Assembly (NCBI RefSeq): GCF_002234675.1
Contig: NC_019862.2
Coordinates: 24,114,160 to 24,178,159, forward strand
Direction of reading: 5' to 3'
Length of the DNA stretch: 64,000 bases
DNA from: Oryzias latipes
Lineage: Eukaryota > Chordata > Actinopteri > Beloniformes > Adrianichthyidae
The notes beneath the pieces were generated by a model that was given only the letters and a program-made list of their open reading frames with translations, was not told the origin of the DNA and ran no database searches. The first letter of the stretch is position 1. Every line of letters begins with the position of its first letter. Positions 43,101-55,781 of this stretch are shown one piece after another. The position numbers and the translations under genes are program-made.

Positions 43101-46100
43101 TCAGATCTGGGGTATGATTTGGGGACGATTTACATTACAGATTAAACTGAAGCAACACTAAAAATAGACAGACAGTGCAAAAAACAACAGCAACAAAAAC
43201 CATGCACCAGCATGCACAGTTGTCCACCGGCACATGCATACACAGCTTTGACCTTGAAGCAGCCCAAACCCACACATAACAGACAACCTTGAAATCATTG
43301 ATGGAGAGCATGAGCTCTGGGAAGCGAGGCAGCTGGAAGAAGAAGAAGTGGCTGCATTTCAGCAGCTGGCTTGGGTGCCGCAGCGCATAATCTGGAGGAG
43401 AGAAGAGAGAGACGTTTTCACACTGGGCTTATGGATGTTGCCTCTCTTTGTGACACACCCACAGTTCACAATCACAGTTTAACCAGCTGTTCAAGCTTGG
43501 TGCAAACTTTCTGTAATTAACCGATTCACTACCTAAGGCAGAGTAGAAGAGGATCCAGCTGGATGCAAACTTGCATCTGATATAACAACATCTGCTAATT
43601 AGCTGTGGTGAGCAATAATGTCTGAGCCAAAGCAGGAAGAAAAGCATTTTCTTGTGATGATGAAACCCCACCTGTGAACACCGTCGGATGGGGACAGTTC
43701 AGGACGATCAGCTTTGTCACCATCTCAGGGTAGTGAATGGCAAACAGCCACGCTATGGTGCCCCCCCAGTCGTGGCCAACAATACAACATCTGTTGTATC
43801 CTTTGGAGAGAAATAGAAAAGCACAAAAACAGGACTTATGAATCGACACCTTTTGATATGTGATGCTGATTCTGTTTACAAAAAAATACAACAGTTTAAA
43901 AGTGATGTAATGATTGAAGACACATTGACCAATAGATAGGCAGATAGGCTGTTCAGCCCAGTGAGCTACAGCCCAAGGTCACATCATCAGTCTGATCACA
44001 TTACCTCCCCTTTTTTACTTATCCTGTGAACCGCCAAAGTTTTCCAAAAACAGCATCTTATCTCGGCGGAACCGAACACGTGTCACACACACATTTATAG
44101 GAAGAAATGGCTGCTTATGTTCACGCAGAGTCCACGGAGTTGAATTTTGAATACAGCCGTCATTCTAAACAATTCCAATTGGCCGTTGAGTGAATCATCT
44201 GTGCAGAATCACTAAGAGCTTCATTCCTGACAGACTGTTAAGTAATTGGCAGTGACAGCCAAAACAATGCAGGAAGCCGCACAGCATCAATTATGGACCT
44301 CTTGAAAGCTGTTCCTTAAATGTTTCATCATGAGGGTTGGTCGCAAACAGCCTCAGGATGGAGCTGTGTGGGCTGGACTGTTACCTGCATGACCACTGCT
44401 TTACTCTCACTCTTCATGCGGAAGGATTTGATTTGAAAATGTAATTTAAAACCAATGACATCCAATTGAACGGCTCCTAGAATCTAGATTATTCCAATAA
44501 ATCCAGTTTGATGTAATATTAGCCTAAATAAATGGCCCAAAGATTACAAGCATTTTTCTGATGATGGAGGACGTATCTTTTTTTTATTTTTATTTTTTTA
44601 TTATCTCTTTATTTAGTTGTTTTCTATTTTGCACATTTCTTTTGCACATCTTTTTACTTGCACTGTTCTGTAAATAGCTTTTAAATTATAATACCTTGAT
44701 GTCTGTATTTATGCTACATTTTCTTGTTCTTGCTTTTTTTTAACTTAATTCTAAGTCTTTTTTTCCCTCTGCTGTCAGTTGCTATGGTGACTAACAAATT
44801 TCCCACATGTGGGATCAATAAAGTATCTCTGATTCTGATTAAGAAAATTGAGATTAATTAGTACTTCTTTGTTCAAATTGTTGTAAATCAGGAGCAGACG
44901 AAAAATGCCATTAAAAAAAAAGCTTATTTGTGATGTAGAAAATACATTGGGCGGGCCACAAGCTTCCTGCTCTGAACTCTCAGTAATCTGAACTCTCCGC
45001 CCACAACTCAGAGGAGAATTTCTTATGAACTACTGCCACTCTGCAGAAACTATAAAAATGACACTGAATTTTTGATTTTGACTAAAAAAAAGGCATAATC
45101 AGAAATTAAAGACCACTAGGAACACTTCGAAAATTTTACTTTAAAAACAAGAAATTTAGAAGAATTGTTATAAAATGATCAAATTGGCAATAAATGTACT
45201 TACTTACTTGTCATATTTTGCAGAAAATAAAAACAATTGTCAGCACTTAATACATACTTTTGGTTTTTAATATAATGGCTTTTTATTGTATAATAACACT
45301 AATAGTTATTAGTAATAGTACTAATAATCTAAAATCAAACACCATGCAGAAGATTTAAAACATGACTGTGCATTAATCTAATCTGTTTTAACTCAAAAGC
45401 AGCCACTTTAACGCATGAGACCGACAGCAGACGGGTGTGAATATTATTAGTTAGCAGATCTCAGCAAACAACTATAATGCTGTGGAAAGGCGTAATAGAA
45501 TCTGATCTAAAGCTGTTGTATTTTAGAAAACAAATGAGAAAACTGAGTTCCTCATGAGTTCCTTGTGCATGCAGACAGAGCTAGGCTTTCCTCCTGCTGG
45601 TGTCAGCATGCAGTGGTGCCTGCACCTTCAAAAGCTATGAGTCACACTTCTGACTGAGGGCCATCCGCCTCTAAAAACTGTTAAACCCTGGGGATGTGAC
45701 AGGCATGGCCTTACCCAGGTACTCCACAATATCCTTCACGTCAGTGACCAGGTATTCAAAGCAGTAACTGTCAGTGGAGAGCGGCAGGTCAGACTCGCCG
45801 TAGCCGCGCATGTCAATAGCCACCACCCGGAATTCACTCTTAAACTCACGCAGCTGGTAGCGCCAGGAGAACCTAAAAAAGAAAAAAAGACAAAATGTTA
45901 TAATAAACATATAAAGCATTTTTAACTGTTACATTTCCAGACTGTGTGGTTACAGATTGGTCAGACAGTTTCAATTCACTGTAGTTTATTTAAAAAACTG
46001 TAGTCAAAAATCTATTTTATTCACAGCATAAAAACAAACTTTGGGACATGTTTGAACTTTTTCTTGATAACAGCTTGTTTTAATCCTCTAAGATTCCTTT

Positions 46101-49100
46101 GATAGGATAATCTATTCTTTTACTAATTTTTACACTTTCTCTCCTCTATAAATTCCTCTCGATCTGGCTTCATTTGGTTTCTCCTAAAATCTAAATGAGC
46201 CTGATCTTTTGTATCTCAGCACCTTAAGCTCTGCTACTTTTGTTGGGTGGGCCCACTGTCTCTAAACCCCAGCATCCTTTGTCTTACCACCACCTTTTAT
46301 TCCTGCTGGTACTCCTTTGTATCAAATTCCAGTTGACACCTTTCTCCATTCTATTGACTGTATGAGAGAACTGGACTGAGTGAGAGTGACATCACCCATA
46401 AAAAATGACTTACTTCCTGTTTCAACCAAATAAAGTCAAGTCAGTCACCATTTTTTGCAGTATGGACGCCGACATGTTGGAGTCAGTTGACGTTAGTAAG
46501 CAGTGATTGGTCTGAGTCAACATTTTTATTGTGACCACTCTCCAATCAGGAGTGAGCTTGTTGAAAGTCCACGCCTCTTTTTTCTGAAAGTGGGCTCGGG
46601 AGAATCTGTCAATCAAATGTTTTGACCATTTGACGTGAGACCACATCCTTTTTTTGAGGCATCTGATTGGTCAGTTTATGGCTTGAATAACTCACACTAA
46701 AGAAAAATATCATGAAAATAAATTAGGATTAGCAAGCATATGTTAAAAACCTGTTTCACAGCAAGAATGGTTATCCTGACAAACAATGACAGAGTAACAG
46801 CTGTTTATTTCTCAATTGAACTCTATAGGATTTTGACTTCTTGGAACCACCAGGTACTTCCTGTTTGGAGTGCGAGGGAGGAGGGGTCACTCAGTCCAGT
46901 TCTCATTTGCAGTCAACACTCCATCCACTCAATTTGCTATCATACACCTGCACCGCTGTTTCATACATTTCTTCTCTGGATACTAAATATAAAATTTTGA
47001 CCATCTTCTCCAGTTCATCTCTCAGCATCACAGTTTCGTCCAGGTCCTTATTGACAAACATGCACAGAACCAGCTAACCTTAAAAAAACATCTAATTCAA
47101 GGTACATTTTTGACTTTTGACTTTTTCCTGTCTCTATATATCTCTCTAGATCAGGGGTGGGCAATTCCGGTCTTCGAGGACCAGTGTCCCTGCAGGTTTT
47201 TGGCGTTCCCTTGCTTTAACACAACCATGACAAAACATGACTGTGTCATCAGCTGAGTTGTGCAGAGCTTGGTGATGTGGGGATGAGGATTTTTAATTTA
47301 AATCAGGTGTGTTGAAAGAGGGAAATATCTCAAACCTGCAGGACACCAGCCCTTGAGGACCGGATTTGCCCACCCCTGCTCTTGATGTTCCTCCGCCTGC
47401 TCCCTGCTTTCACTTTAGATCATCTCATCTGCAAACATCATGATCCACAAATATTCCTATCTAACCGCATCTGTCAGTCTGTCCATCACCACAGTAAACA
47501 AGAAGGAGCTCAAGGCTCACCTTTGATGTCTCACCTCCATCTTCAACTCCTCTGTCTTACCTACAGCCCATCTCATCACTGTCTACTCATCCATGATCTG
47601 CAAAGCTCCAAATCACTTCTCTGCAATTCCAAACTTCCTCACAAAAAAACCACAGCTCCTCTCTCTGTCGTTGGCGTTCTCTTAATCAACAAGGACAAAA
47701 TGCAGCTCCTTATGACCTCCTGAACCTTCCATCATCTCACCATTGGAGTAAGGGTCACCTCTGGAGTCTGGATAACAGGGGCTGTTTAAGATTCTAATCA
47801 ACCTCTGGAGGGGGCTGAAAGGACGTCTTAATTAAAGATCATATCTGTTGTACTGTATAGTGTACATGAATGAAAAACTCCCCAAGTGGTGGTGGTGAGG
47901 GTGGGGGCAAGTGAAAGAGAGCCCTGCTTGAGATTCTGATGAGTCAGGATGGGACTGCAGGCTGATCCCTTGAATCTAGAATATAAATTAGGGATAAAGT
48001 GGAGTAAAACCCCTGGACTCTGCCATCCTCCACTGACACACCATCCTCTTTTTCATCTCTTCAAATGAACATGAAAAGAAGATGAAAAGAGGTCCTTTGC
48101 AGAACGACCACCTCAGCATGGCTCATAATTCCCAAGAAGAACATAGCCAGTCAAGCAGAATCAGCTCCCATCCACTAGCAATTAATCCCTGTCCCATACC
48201 CAGCTTGGATGTTGGAGATATGGATGGGCTTACAGCTTCTGACAACCTCTGGCCCAAATTCAAGCCCAACGCTCGACATCCTTTTTCCTTTCAAGCTAGT
48301 ATTAGGAGACGTTGGTTGGAAGCTTTCCTCAGATTGCAGATCGTGTATCCGAATGAGGCTGGAGAGGATTTGTGTTTGCAGAGCTGGGTTATGGGTTAAA
48401 GGATGCTGCAGCCACCCTACAGTGGAGGACTCGTCTGAGAGGAAGAGCTTTGGAGTTCAAATGAAGGCAGAAAACACAGAATTCCACAAAACTCCACAGA
48501 CAAAGACCTACCAGAACTCGGGGAAACCGTGCAAAAACAGCATGAGTGGCTTTCCTCTCTCCCCTGCTGCAACATAGTGAAACCTGAGGCCAGACTCCTG
48601 GGTGCAGAGAAGATACAATACACTGAGGTTGCAGATTTTTCACTGCAGGTAAACTCAGCACACATCTGCATAAAAGCATAATGAAGTCAAGGGTTAAAGC
48701 ACATAAAAACCATAGCAATATAGCACAGGTAACCCAGGACTTTGAGCAAATTTAAAACACTTTTCAGAACCAGCATTTGTTAACATTTATTAACATTCAC
48801 TATCACCTAAAAACCTTAACATCATCAAAATGTTTGGCTTTAAAAAGAAAGAATCCAATTCAGTCAGCAATAACAATTAGTCATAAATGATCTGGTTGGA
48901 CATTTTAGCAGCATGTGGTCCTCAGAGAGGAGGGAGACAGGCCATGCTTTGTGTCTGATCCGGTAAGTGCGTTCCAGTCCAGAATCTTAAGAACATCCGT
49001 CTCAACTATATAAATTAGGAGTGTAACAATTCATTTTAACAACGATTTGATTCATATCATAATTTTTGGTCGATTCAAGGATTTTTTTGTTAATATTGGT

Positions 49101-50761
49101 TCATTTTGACCGATCCAATTCACTGACCTAAAATCGATCCAGGACATTTTTGACTCAGAGAGAAATACCTGGGTACTGAACAGTGCAGGTGAAGTTTTAC
49201 AGATTCCTTGTATTTCTTGCAAGATAATCAAGTCTAAATTAAATATGTGGACAAACAAACAAGTAAACAAAAGACAATGGCAAATCAATTGACATTTTAG
49301 TTTGATAAAGTTCAGCCCACTTTTGTTTTTCTACATCAAAACAATCCAAATTATTAGAACATTCTACCTCACTGTATGATCACATGTCTTTGCTAAATTC
49401 ACAGTGTTTCCACATATTGAACAGGGATGGACTGATTAGTTTTTGCTGCATCGTGTGGGTTGTCCGCTGTGATGCACTTGGTTGTTTTTACGTTATAGTC
49501 AAATAAAACTACCGTACCTCAATCCAAACGGTATTTTCCAATATCGATTATCAATTTATTTTATTTTGAAACAATTGTATAACAGTACAGATTGAATCGA
49601 TAAACAAATTGCCTCAGACATATCGATCTGGTTGGATCGTAGGAATTATAAATCAACCCATCGCTTAATTGGTACACCCCATACAAACATTGCCCTCCAA
49701 TGAAGAATTATAAGGCATGTGCTACATCAGCTTCACGTGCTTCTGCTGACACTTTGATTTTCTGTTTCTGTTTTTCTGAAACATATAACATATTCACTTC
49801 TTACCCATAGTGCATTTTTTCACTGTAAAGGTGTTCCATATTTATATGCTCCTTCAATAAACATGACAATAAACTGTTCATTTGTCAATAGTTAAATATC
49901 AATATTCTGGTCCCCAAGTGAAATAAACTGCTCCAAACATTTTAAACTTTTCAAGCATTTTATGTCAAAGTCCCTGATCATCAAATGAAAAAAATCCTTC
50001 ATGGACATGGGCAGAGAGAAGGCTGACAGTGACAATGACACACAAAAAATGACAAAGTTTAAGCTGCAAATACAAGATGTTCCAGCGCGTCGGAGTCCAC
50101 GGTCTGGACCAGCTCCGTGCGTCACTGATGAAAAATTCAAGATGGTATGGCGTTTTGTGGATTATTTGATCGGTGTGCGCTCATGAAAAACAATTCTTAT
50201 CCAACTATCCATTTTTTCTTCAATCTGGGTCAATAAATTCAAATTATTTTAGTCAAACTACTTTAAAATGAACACTTTATCCACCCCTGATGGATGCTGC
50301 CTCCTTCAGCACCACCTGAGCTCAGCGGTGTCCCCGGCAGAAAGTGCGTCAGCTCCACCCGCGCCCACACAGACTGAGCCAGGCAGACTGGGACGCTCCT
50401 GTGGCAGTTTTCAGCTCCGGACTTAAGGCGCGCCTGGCTCGTCACGACGCGGCGCAAAAGGTGCTGAGGAGTCTGGTCACGGCTGCGCAATGCGTTGATT
50501 CAAGTGCGTGCGTCTTACCTTGATCCGAACATAACAGTGGGTTCCCAGAGACGTGTCATTCAGGCACGCCGGAGGACTTTCTCGGATCACCCACTGGAAG
50601 GTTGCCGTGGGCCTTAAGACGATGCTCCACCAAAGTTTCAGCAGGGCTACGACGGCGCACAGAGCACAAAACCCGTAAATCAGTGACCAGTACCCCCAAA
50701 CTCGGATTTTCAGCGCAAGTCTGATCAGAAAGAAAAACAAGTTGTGGAGCACTCTCGCCAT
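40124..50761 (-). CDS. ephx4: Epoxide hydrolase 4 (alpha/beta-hydrolase)
   Basis: EPHX4 is a membrane-anchored member of the ABHD/epoxide-hydrolase family; its physiological substrate is unsettled. Exons 5' to 3': 50519-50761, 48512-48597, 45715-45872, 43672-43800, 43288-43391, 42120-42268, 40124-40364. Phases agree and give 369 codons plus TAA (human 362). Residues about 20-45 form a hydrophobic N-terminal anchor. The oxyanion-hole motif HGFPEFW is at 103-109 (second exon). The nucleophile is Asp173 in GHDWGG, with the acid Asp311 in WGERDAF and His340 in [12 protein letters not shown]. The cap region contains [18 protein letters not shown]. All catalytic residues are present, so the enzyme should be functional. 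Introns total over 9 kb and hold several repeats; stretches such as 41200-42100, 45130-45660, 47380-48500 and 48600-50500 show nothing else recognised. Confidence 0.95.
40590..41190 (+). mobile_element. Repeat family P, copy B, with internal duplication
   Basis: This intronic copy contains the family marker twice: at about 40697-40760 ('TTTCTGCAGGAGTTTATCAG...') and again at about 40818-40890 ('TTTCTGCAGAGCGGCAGGAG...'), each followed by 'TTTGC(T/C)TCTGAGTT' and 'GGGACTGTT'. The right end (ATGCTACAAGAACAGG ... CATCGGAGTGTAGTTAAAG) mirrors the left end of other copies, indicating inverted termini. Confidence 0.65.
42860..43000 (+). mobile_element. Possible LINE C-terminal relic
   Basis: A short plus-strand frame reads '[19 protein letters not shown]', matching the 'WN.LP..LR...S...F' signature at the end of many non-LTR reverse-transcriptase ORFs. 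Nothing upstream resembles the catalytic domain. Short and uncertain. Confidence 0.4.
44570..44845 (+). mobile_element. LINE 3'-end-like tail
   Basis: The T-rich stretch with 'TTGCACATTTCTTTTGCACA' ends in 'CCCACATGTGGGATCAATAAAGTATCTCTGATTCTGATT', the kind of 3' terminus carried by many fish LINEs ('...GGGATCAATAAAGTATCT' plus a short repeat). No coding part is attached. Confidence 0.5.
44850..45130 (-). mobile_element. Repeat family P, copy C (short)
   Basis: It carries the complement of the family marker ('CCCACAACTCAGAGGAGAATTTCTTATGAACTACTGCCACTCTGCAGAAACTA' region, 45000-45055) and of the upstream 'AATCAGGAGCAGACGAAAAATG' block. It is shorter than the other copies. Confidence 0.6.
46354..46916. 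mobile_element. TIR element (family M), copy 1, in ephx4 intron
   Basis: The left end (TTGACTGTATGAGAGAACTGGACTGAGTGA type) and right end (TCACTCAGTCCAGTTCTCATTTGCAGTCAA type) are inverted. The interior contains 'ACTTCCTGTTTCAACC' near one end and 'ACTTCCTGTTTGGAGTG' near the other. A second, more diverged copy is at 53411-53760. No coding capacity was seen. Confidence 0.75.
47152..47378. mobile_element. hAT-type MITE, 227 bp
   Basis: The ends are CAGGGGTGGGCAATTCCGG and the complement of CAGGGGTGGGCAAATCCGG. Flanking octamers CTCTAGAT (47144-47151) and CTCTTGAT (47379-47386) differ at one base, as expected for an 8-bp hAT target duplication that has aged slightly. It lies in the ephx4 intron between exons 45715-45872 and 48512-48597. 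Confidence 0.88.
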
Positions 50762-51363
50762 CTTTACATTGCTGCCGCAGAAGAATCAATCCAGGCCACG
50801 TTACCTATTGTGTCCTGTCAGTGAGTCTGATTAAAGCCCGTTCTAAACGCGGCGCAAACGCACGACTGTCTGAAGGGAGGGTCCCACAATGAATGGGACG
50901 GTGGCAAGGCACGAGCATCACGTCAGGTTTTTCACGCTTGCGTGTGACAGCCGTGGCTATTTGTCGGGAGGCCGAGCTCCAGCGCAGAGAGAGGAGCCCG
51001 GAAAACCTCCGCAGGGCGGCGCGGCTGCACGTTGACGTCATGGCAACGACGCCGCATGAAAACACGCCGCGCATCCCAACACTCAGCCTGCTGCCGATGG
51101 ACGCGGAGGCACCGAACTCAGACGGTTTACGGCGGAATGAGAAGAGCGGAGGGATCCATCCGAGTGATGCGGTCACAGGTGTGAAACCACAGAAAACAGA
51201 AATGCAGCGAAGAAGCCCACGGGTAGATTTACACAAACAAATAAATATGAAGGTCTGTGACGGGACAAAAATGTAAAAGAATCCATTACCGATGAACGAG
51301 TTTATTAAGATTTTAAACGGTTTATTTGTTGTTGTTTTTTTAATAAAGCGAATGACAGTGTGA
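50762..51363 (-). promoter_or_regulatory. CpG-rich 5' flank of ephx4
   Basis: The sequence from about 50760 to 51130 is CpG-rich ('CTAAACGCGGCGCAAACGCACG', 'GGCGGCGCGGCTGCACGTTGACG'), contrasts with the AT-rich surroundings and directly abuts the ephx4 ATG. It is the likely promoter. A plus-strand frame at 50893-51276 inside it has no recognisable protein similarity and is probably a chance frame in GC-rich DNA. Confidence 0.5.
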
Positions 51364-52633
51364 CTGGGGGGCATTCCAGGAAGCATGTTTAAACTAGCCT
51401 GACTTTAAGCCTGAACTCTGGCTGAAATCCGCCTGAACTTGCTTACTCTGGGTATGTCGGTTCCAAAAGACCGGATATGAGTTGGCGTAATTACACTCGA
51501 CTTGGTAACCCTGGGTTAACGCACGGTACATAAAGACATTCTCAATAGATCGCCGATTTCTGGAATCACCATGGGAAGGCGTGGTGAAAAAAAAAGAAAG
51601 AGCTGTACTTAAGTGAGACGGAGTCTGAGATTTTAATGACAGCGGAAAAAAATTACAAGTCCATCAAAAAAGTAACATGGCTGAAAATAATTTAAATAAT
51701 TTAGTTAAATTAATTCAAACTCAATAATTGTTTATACAACTCAAATTTACGTATTTATCTAACTAAATGTCACATTACTCCATTAATCTTTTTTCCATCT
51801 TAATTACTTATATTTCTTGAACTTTCATATGTCTAAGTTTGAGCCGGCAGATATGCTCATTTTTATAACGATAAAAAGAACGGAAAAAAATGCACGGAGT
51901 GCAAAAATTCATTAAAGAATTTTCCGTCACTGCCATAACATGCCTGGATGGTAGGGGTGCTATATAAACTCATCATACTCTCCTTTACTCTCACTCATGG
52001 TGCAGAGACGTAAGCATAGTAGGACAAAATAGCTCGGCAAAACACGGTGAAACACAGTAAAACAGCTATACAACCAAACACATTTTGTAAAAAACCCACA
52101 CTTAAACCCAAATCCGTCCAGACAGGCAAAGGGAATGATATCCCAGAATCCCTTGCGGTGTCGATCTAACGGCAGCACCAAAGTTACACCTACTTAATTG
52201 AATTAATTTGAACGAAAGGAAAATAATTGTCTGAAAACTACGTGTTATTTTTAAGGTGACCTAACAAAAAAAATGATTTATCTTAACTGAAGCAAATAAT
52301 TAAGTTAGATCAAAGTAAAACAGTTTATCTTTCCAACATCCATATGTGGTCTTATCACCCTCTCATGGTGGAAAAAGTATTATCTGAGCTTTTTCATCCA
52401 CTAAGTCATCTTTAAATGGACACGCCATGCTGCTTCCCCTCTCTGTAAACAAACTAAGCTTCAACTAAACCTGCTCCAGACCAGGTTATGTTCAGAGCAT
52501 GAGTTGCCATGGTAACTTGACCTACCCTGAAACATGCCTCCATTTCTGGAACCAAAAGCTGAGGTTATCAACTTCCTTAGCCTCAAACTTATCGTGGGAG
52601 CTAGCATAACCTGCTTTCTGGAATACCCCCCAG
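51364..52633. mobile_element. Non-autonomous DNA transposon, about 1.27 kb, Harbinger-like ends
   Basis: The left terminus (CTGGGGGGCATTCCAGGAAGC) and right terminus (complement CTGGGGGGTATTCCAGAAAGC) are inverted with few mismatches. Such 'GGGGGGTATTCCAGAAAGCAGGTT' ends are familiar from fish Harbinger/ISL2EU-type elements. The interior is AT-rich and encodes no recognisable transposase. It starts about 600 bp upstream of the ephx4 start codon. Confidence 0.7.
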
Positions 52634-52767
52634 GTTACCTGCTCAAGGTAAATAAAAATGGACATGACAACAGCCTCGGTGACGTCATCCCCAAATGTGA
52701 TGGCAACACGAATACAAATACTTTAGAGAATTTAAATGAATTCTAAAAAAAAGGTACTGGAACTTTA

Positions 52768-53400
52768 AGTTTAAAAATCCACTCCGATGAAAACGGTGTT
52801 TTTGGCGTTACCAACATGTTCTTGTGGCCTTTTCTAATGATGGAGGACATTTTCAAAGAAAATTAAGTCTAAAATTGCATTTCTGATTATTTCTTCATTC
52901 AAATCGTGAATAAAAAAAAATACTGGTTGAGTTTTGTTATGTATAAAAAGAGCTCCACGCTCTGCTCCATTCTGATAATCCACTTGCAGACAAATAGATT
53001 CATGTACGTCTTTGTGTTCCTCGTCAGAGCTGGAATCTGGATCTAAACTGTACGGCTGCAAAGCTCCAATATTGCTCGCCATTTTTTGCACTGCTAGTTA
53101 TTGGTTTGGGCAGTAAGCTAGGGTGAAAGAGTTTAAACAAAGGGATGATGGGGAAAGGCGGAAGGCTTACTCCACGCCAATAGCACCCACCAACTCAGAG
53201 GTGAATTTCTAATGAACCATTGCCGCTCTGGAGAAACTACATCCTAGAAAATGACACAGGTTTTTTTTATTTGGGTTAAAAACACCATAATAAAATTGAA
53301 AGACCTCTGGGAACACTTTTAAAATAGATCAAAAGATGATCGGAGAGGAGTTTAAACGATTTTTTAGTTTAGATGAGCCCATCCCCCAAAACAAATTTGA
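52768..53400 (-). mobile_element. Repeat family P, copy D, with residual coding frame
   Basis: Marker blocks are present on the minus strand. A minus-strand frame (52834-53091) starts MASNIGALQPYSLDPDSSS and continues with acidic DEEHKDVHE. The other full-size copies preserve the same region in degenerate form, so family P once encoded a small acidic protein. I recall 'YxFEP' acidic segments in repeat-borne fish proteins, including ones with P2X7 C-domain similarity, but cannot confirm that here. Confidence 0.6.
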
Positions 53401-53410
53401 CACCAAACCA

Positions 53411-53760
53411 TTGACTGTTTATGAGAACTGGACTAAATGACCCTCACATTCCCAACAGGAAGTACCCCCTGATTCCAAGAAGCTAAAATCCCAGACTTCT
53501 ACCTTTGAAACATTTGACAGATTGTCCTGAGCTCGCTTTCAAGTGTAAGGATGTGGACTTCCATCAAGCTGACTCCAGATTGGTGAGACTGGTTGCCATA
53601 GAAACATTGACTAATGACTCAGAACACTCACTGCATACTGATGATGTCTGGCTTCCTGTATTGTGGAAAAAAAGACGAAATGTCTTCATTTCGTTGGAGC
53701 TGGAGGGAAGTCATTGTCTATGGGTGACGTCATACTCACTCAGTCGAGTTCACAGTCAAT
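53411..53760. mobile_element. TIR element (family M), copy 2
   Basis: It starts TTGACTGTTTATGAGAACTGG and ends with the complement (CTCACTCAGTCGAGTTCACAGTCAAT). It shares termini with the copy at 46354-46916 but has a different, shorter interior, which is typical of non-autonomous derivatives of one family. Confidence 0.7.
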
Positions 53761-55775
53761 GAGCTAAACCGGAAGTAGAAAATGTTGCTGTTCCTAAAAT
53801 TACCACTGGAGGCTGGATTGACAAAAAGAAGCCTTTCCTATTGACTTGCATGTTAATTTGTCCCCACTGAACTGAAAATGAAGAGATGTGCAGCCTGTTT
53901 TCAGTCTTTTGAATTAGTTTCTCTTCATTTTTAATTCAATTGTTTACTCGATCATCAGGTGGAGCTTACAGAAGCTCCTACTTCGCTATTTCTCATCATA
54001 TGAATTATTAAGAAGCAAACTGTCAACAGGTTTGAACATTTATCCTGCCACCCACTGGATGAAATGATCACCGTTATGCTTATGGCCTTTTAAAATACTA
54101 CAGGGAATGCTGTCCAAAGCACTAAACTGTAACAATGATGTGCAGAAAATAAACGAATAGACAGATTCAACTATAAGACAAAGAATAAAACACAGCAACA
54201 TCGATTCATTTCTTGGTAGAGTTAAATACTGAAAAATACTCATGATGAAGCCCATTTAAATCAGCAATCACATGAGTGAAGAGGGATTTCTGGTCCTCTG
54301 GTACGAATACCTGTTCCTGAACATGAAGAAGATCTTGGAGATTGTTCTGGAATACACTTCCTGTCTGTATGCATCTCTGAGGAGATGGATGCATACAGAT
54401 GGAAAAAGAAGAGCTGCACCTCATTTCTGGATGTTCACGTCCCACAGACCTCTTCTACTCCCCCAAGTCAGGTTCTGTGGTCAAAAAATGTATTTACTTC
54501 CTACATAAACTGAAGACAGCCAGAGCACCAGCCTTTTGGTGCAACTTTGCTTTTTCTTTGTTTTAGCAATGCATTGTATTTTGCGTCCTGATTGGCGGTG
54601 GAGCCATAATGCATCTATAATTCCAAAAAAAAAAAGTCAAGGGCTTTGCAGATTTGGTCTATTTCATGTTTTTCCTGTGATATTCAGAGGTTTAGTGGGA
54701 CTAGCTGTTTTTTTCTTCTTGATTTCTATCCCATCTTGCTCTAAGAATACTGCCCCCTAGTGAGCAACGTGGGAAACTGGGCAATTATTCCAATTTAGTT
54801 TTCTTCTAAAGACACTCAGCTTAGTTCACGCTCCTCCCACTGACTGGATGTGTCAGAATCCCTGTTTTGCTATTTTCAAAGTTTCCACTGAAGTCATGAT
54901 CAGAAGCAATTAGTTTAAACAAAATGTTCTCACAAGAATCAGTTTGACTTACCGTAATTTTCTCTAAAATGAGCTCGCGGAAAAAGAACTCGTATTTCAT
55001 TTTAAAAACTTGTTTGTTAATGTGCCAAAGGTGAAATATTATCTTATATATGTATATAGTAACTCTGAAAGGCTTAATCACTCCTGCAGGTCGGAGTGGT
55101 CTTCTGCTGGGTACTTGGCGTGCAGCGGGGCCGGTACCGGCGTTTTGATCGTAGAGAGAATTTGCGCTGTGTTTAAAGGCATCTATACCTCAGAGGATGT
55201 GCGAGTGACCGATCTGCATGTCAATAAGAGTCACATACTCATCGGTGAAGTTGATGGTTCACTGACAGATTTAAAAATATATATTTTAATGTTTTTGTTT
55301 ATTTTTGATGGCCCGCAGTCTACCCACATGTTGATTGATAGACGTAAAGAGCACCTCTGATGCAGGCCCTTTAATACAATTCATTTTCCCAATATTCTCA
55401 CACTGTCATGGTCACTTTTTTACCACCATGTATGTAAATGTTGTGTCATTTTATCTTCTTTCGGTTTAGCCCTTTTCTTTTTTTAAATTTGCTTCTGACA
55501 AAAGTTTCTGTAGATGTCTAATATCAGATTTTAATTTTGAGAAACTGTTTGATTCAATTAATGCCCAGATTTAAATGCTCAGACTTTTTTGTAAGTGCAG
55601 ATAGTTGTTTTTCGGTTTCATAATTGTTGTGTGCATTCATGGAAGCCCATCTTCATCAGAACTGTTTCCGCCGGTGAGGAAGATTATGAGAACAGAAGAT
55701 CCATTCATAAACCTGCTTTCATCCTGTAAAAGAGTTCAGATCATCAATAGTTTTTCTGGGACACACAGAAAAACA
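53761..55775. other. Intergenic stretch between ephx4 and brdt
   Basis: No exon series was recognised. A GC-richer patch at about 55080-55260 (GGGGCCGGTACCGGCG) gives a few open frames on both strands but none matches a family I know. Confidence 0.4.
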
Positions 55776-55781
55776 TTTATT
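55776..55781 (-). terminator. Probable brdt polyadenylation signal
   Basis: AATAAA on the minus strand, about 250 bp after the brdt stop codon. Confidence 0.45.

Noticed and set aside
48082-48577. Two overlapping plus-strand frames of over 100 codons
   Set aside because: They are partly antisense to ephx4 exon 48512-48597, show no recognisable protein pattern and have no splice partners.
50893-51276. 127-codon plus-strand frame upstream of ephx4
   Set aside because: It lies in a CpG-rich promoter region where chance frames are common, and its sequence is arginine-rich without known motifs.
55010-55360. 116-codon plus-strand frame with a GC-rich patch
   Set aside because: Neither strand gives a recognisable protein or splice-linked neighbour, so no gene is called.
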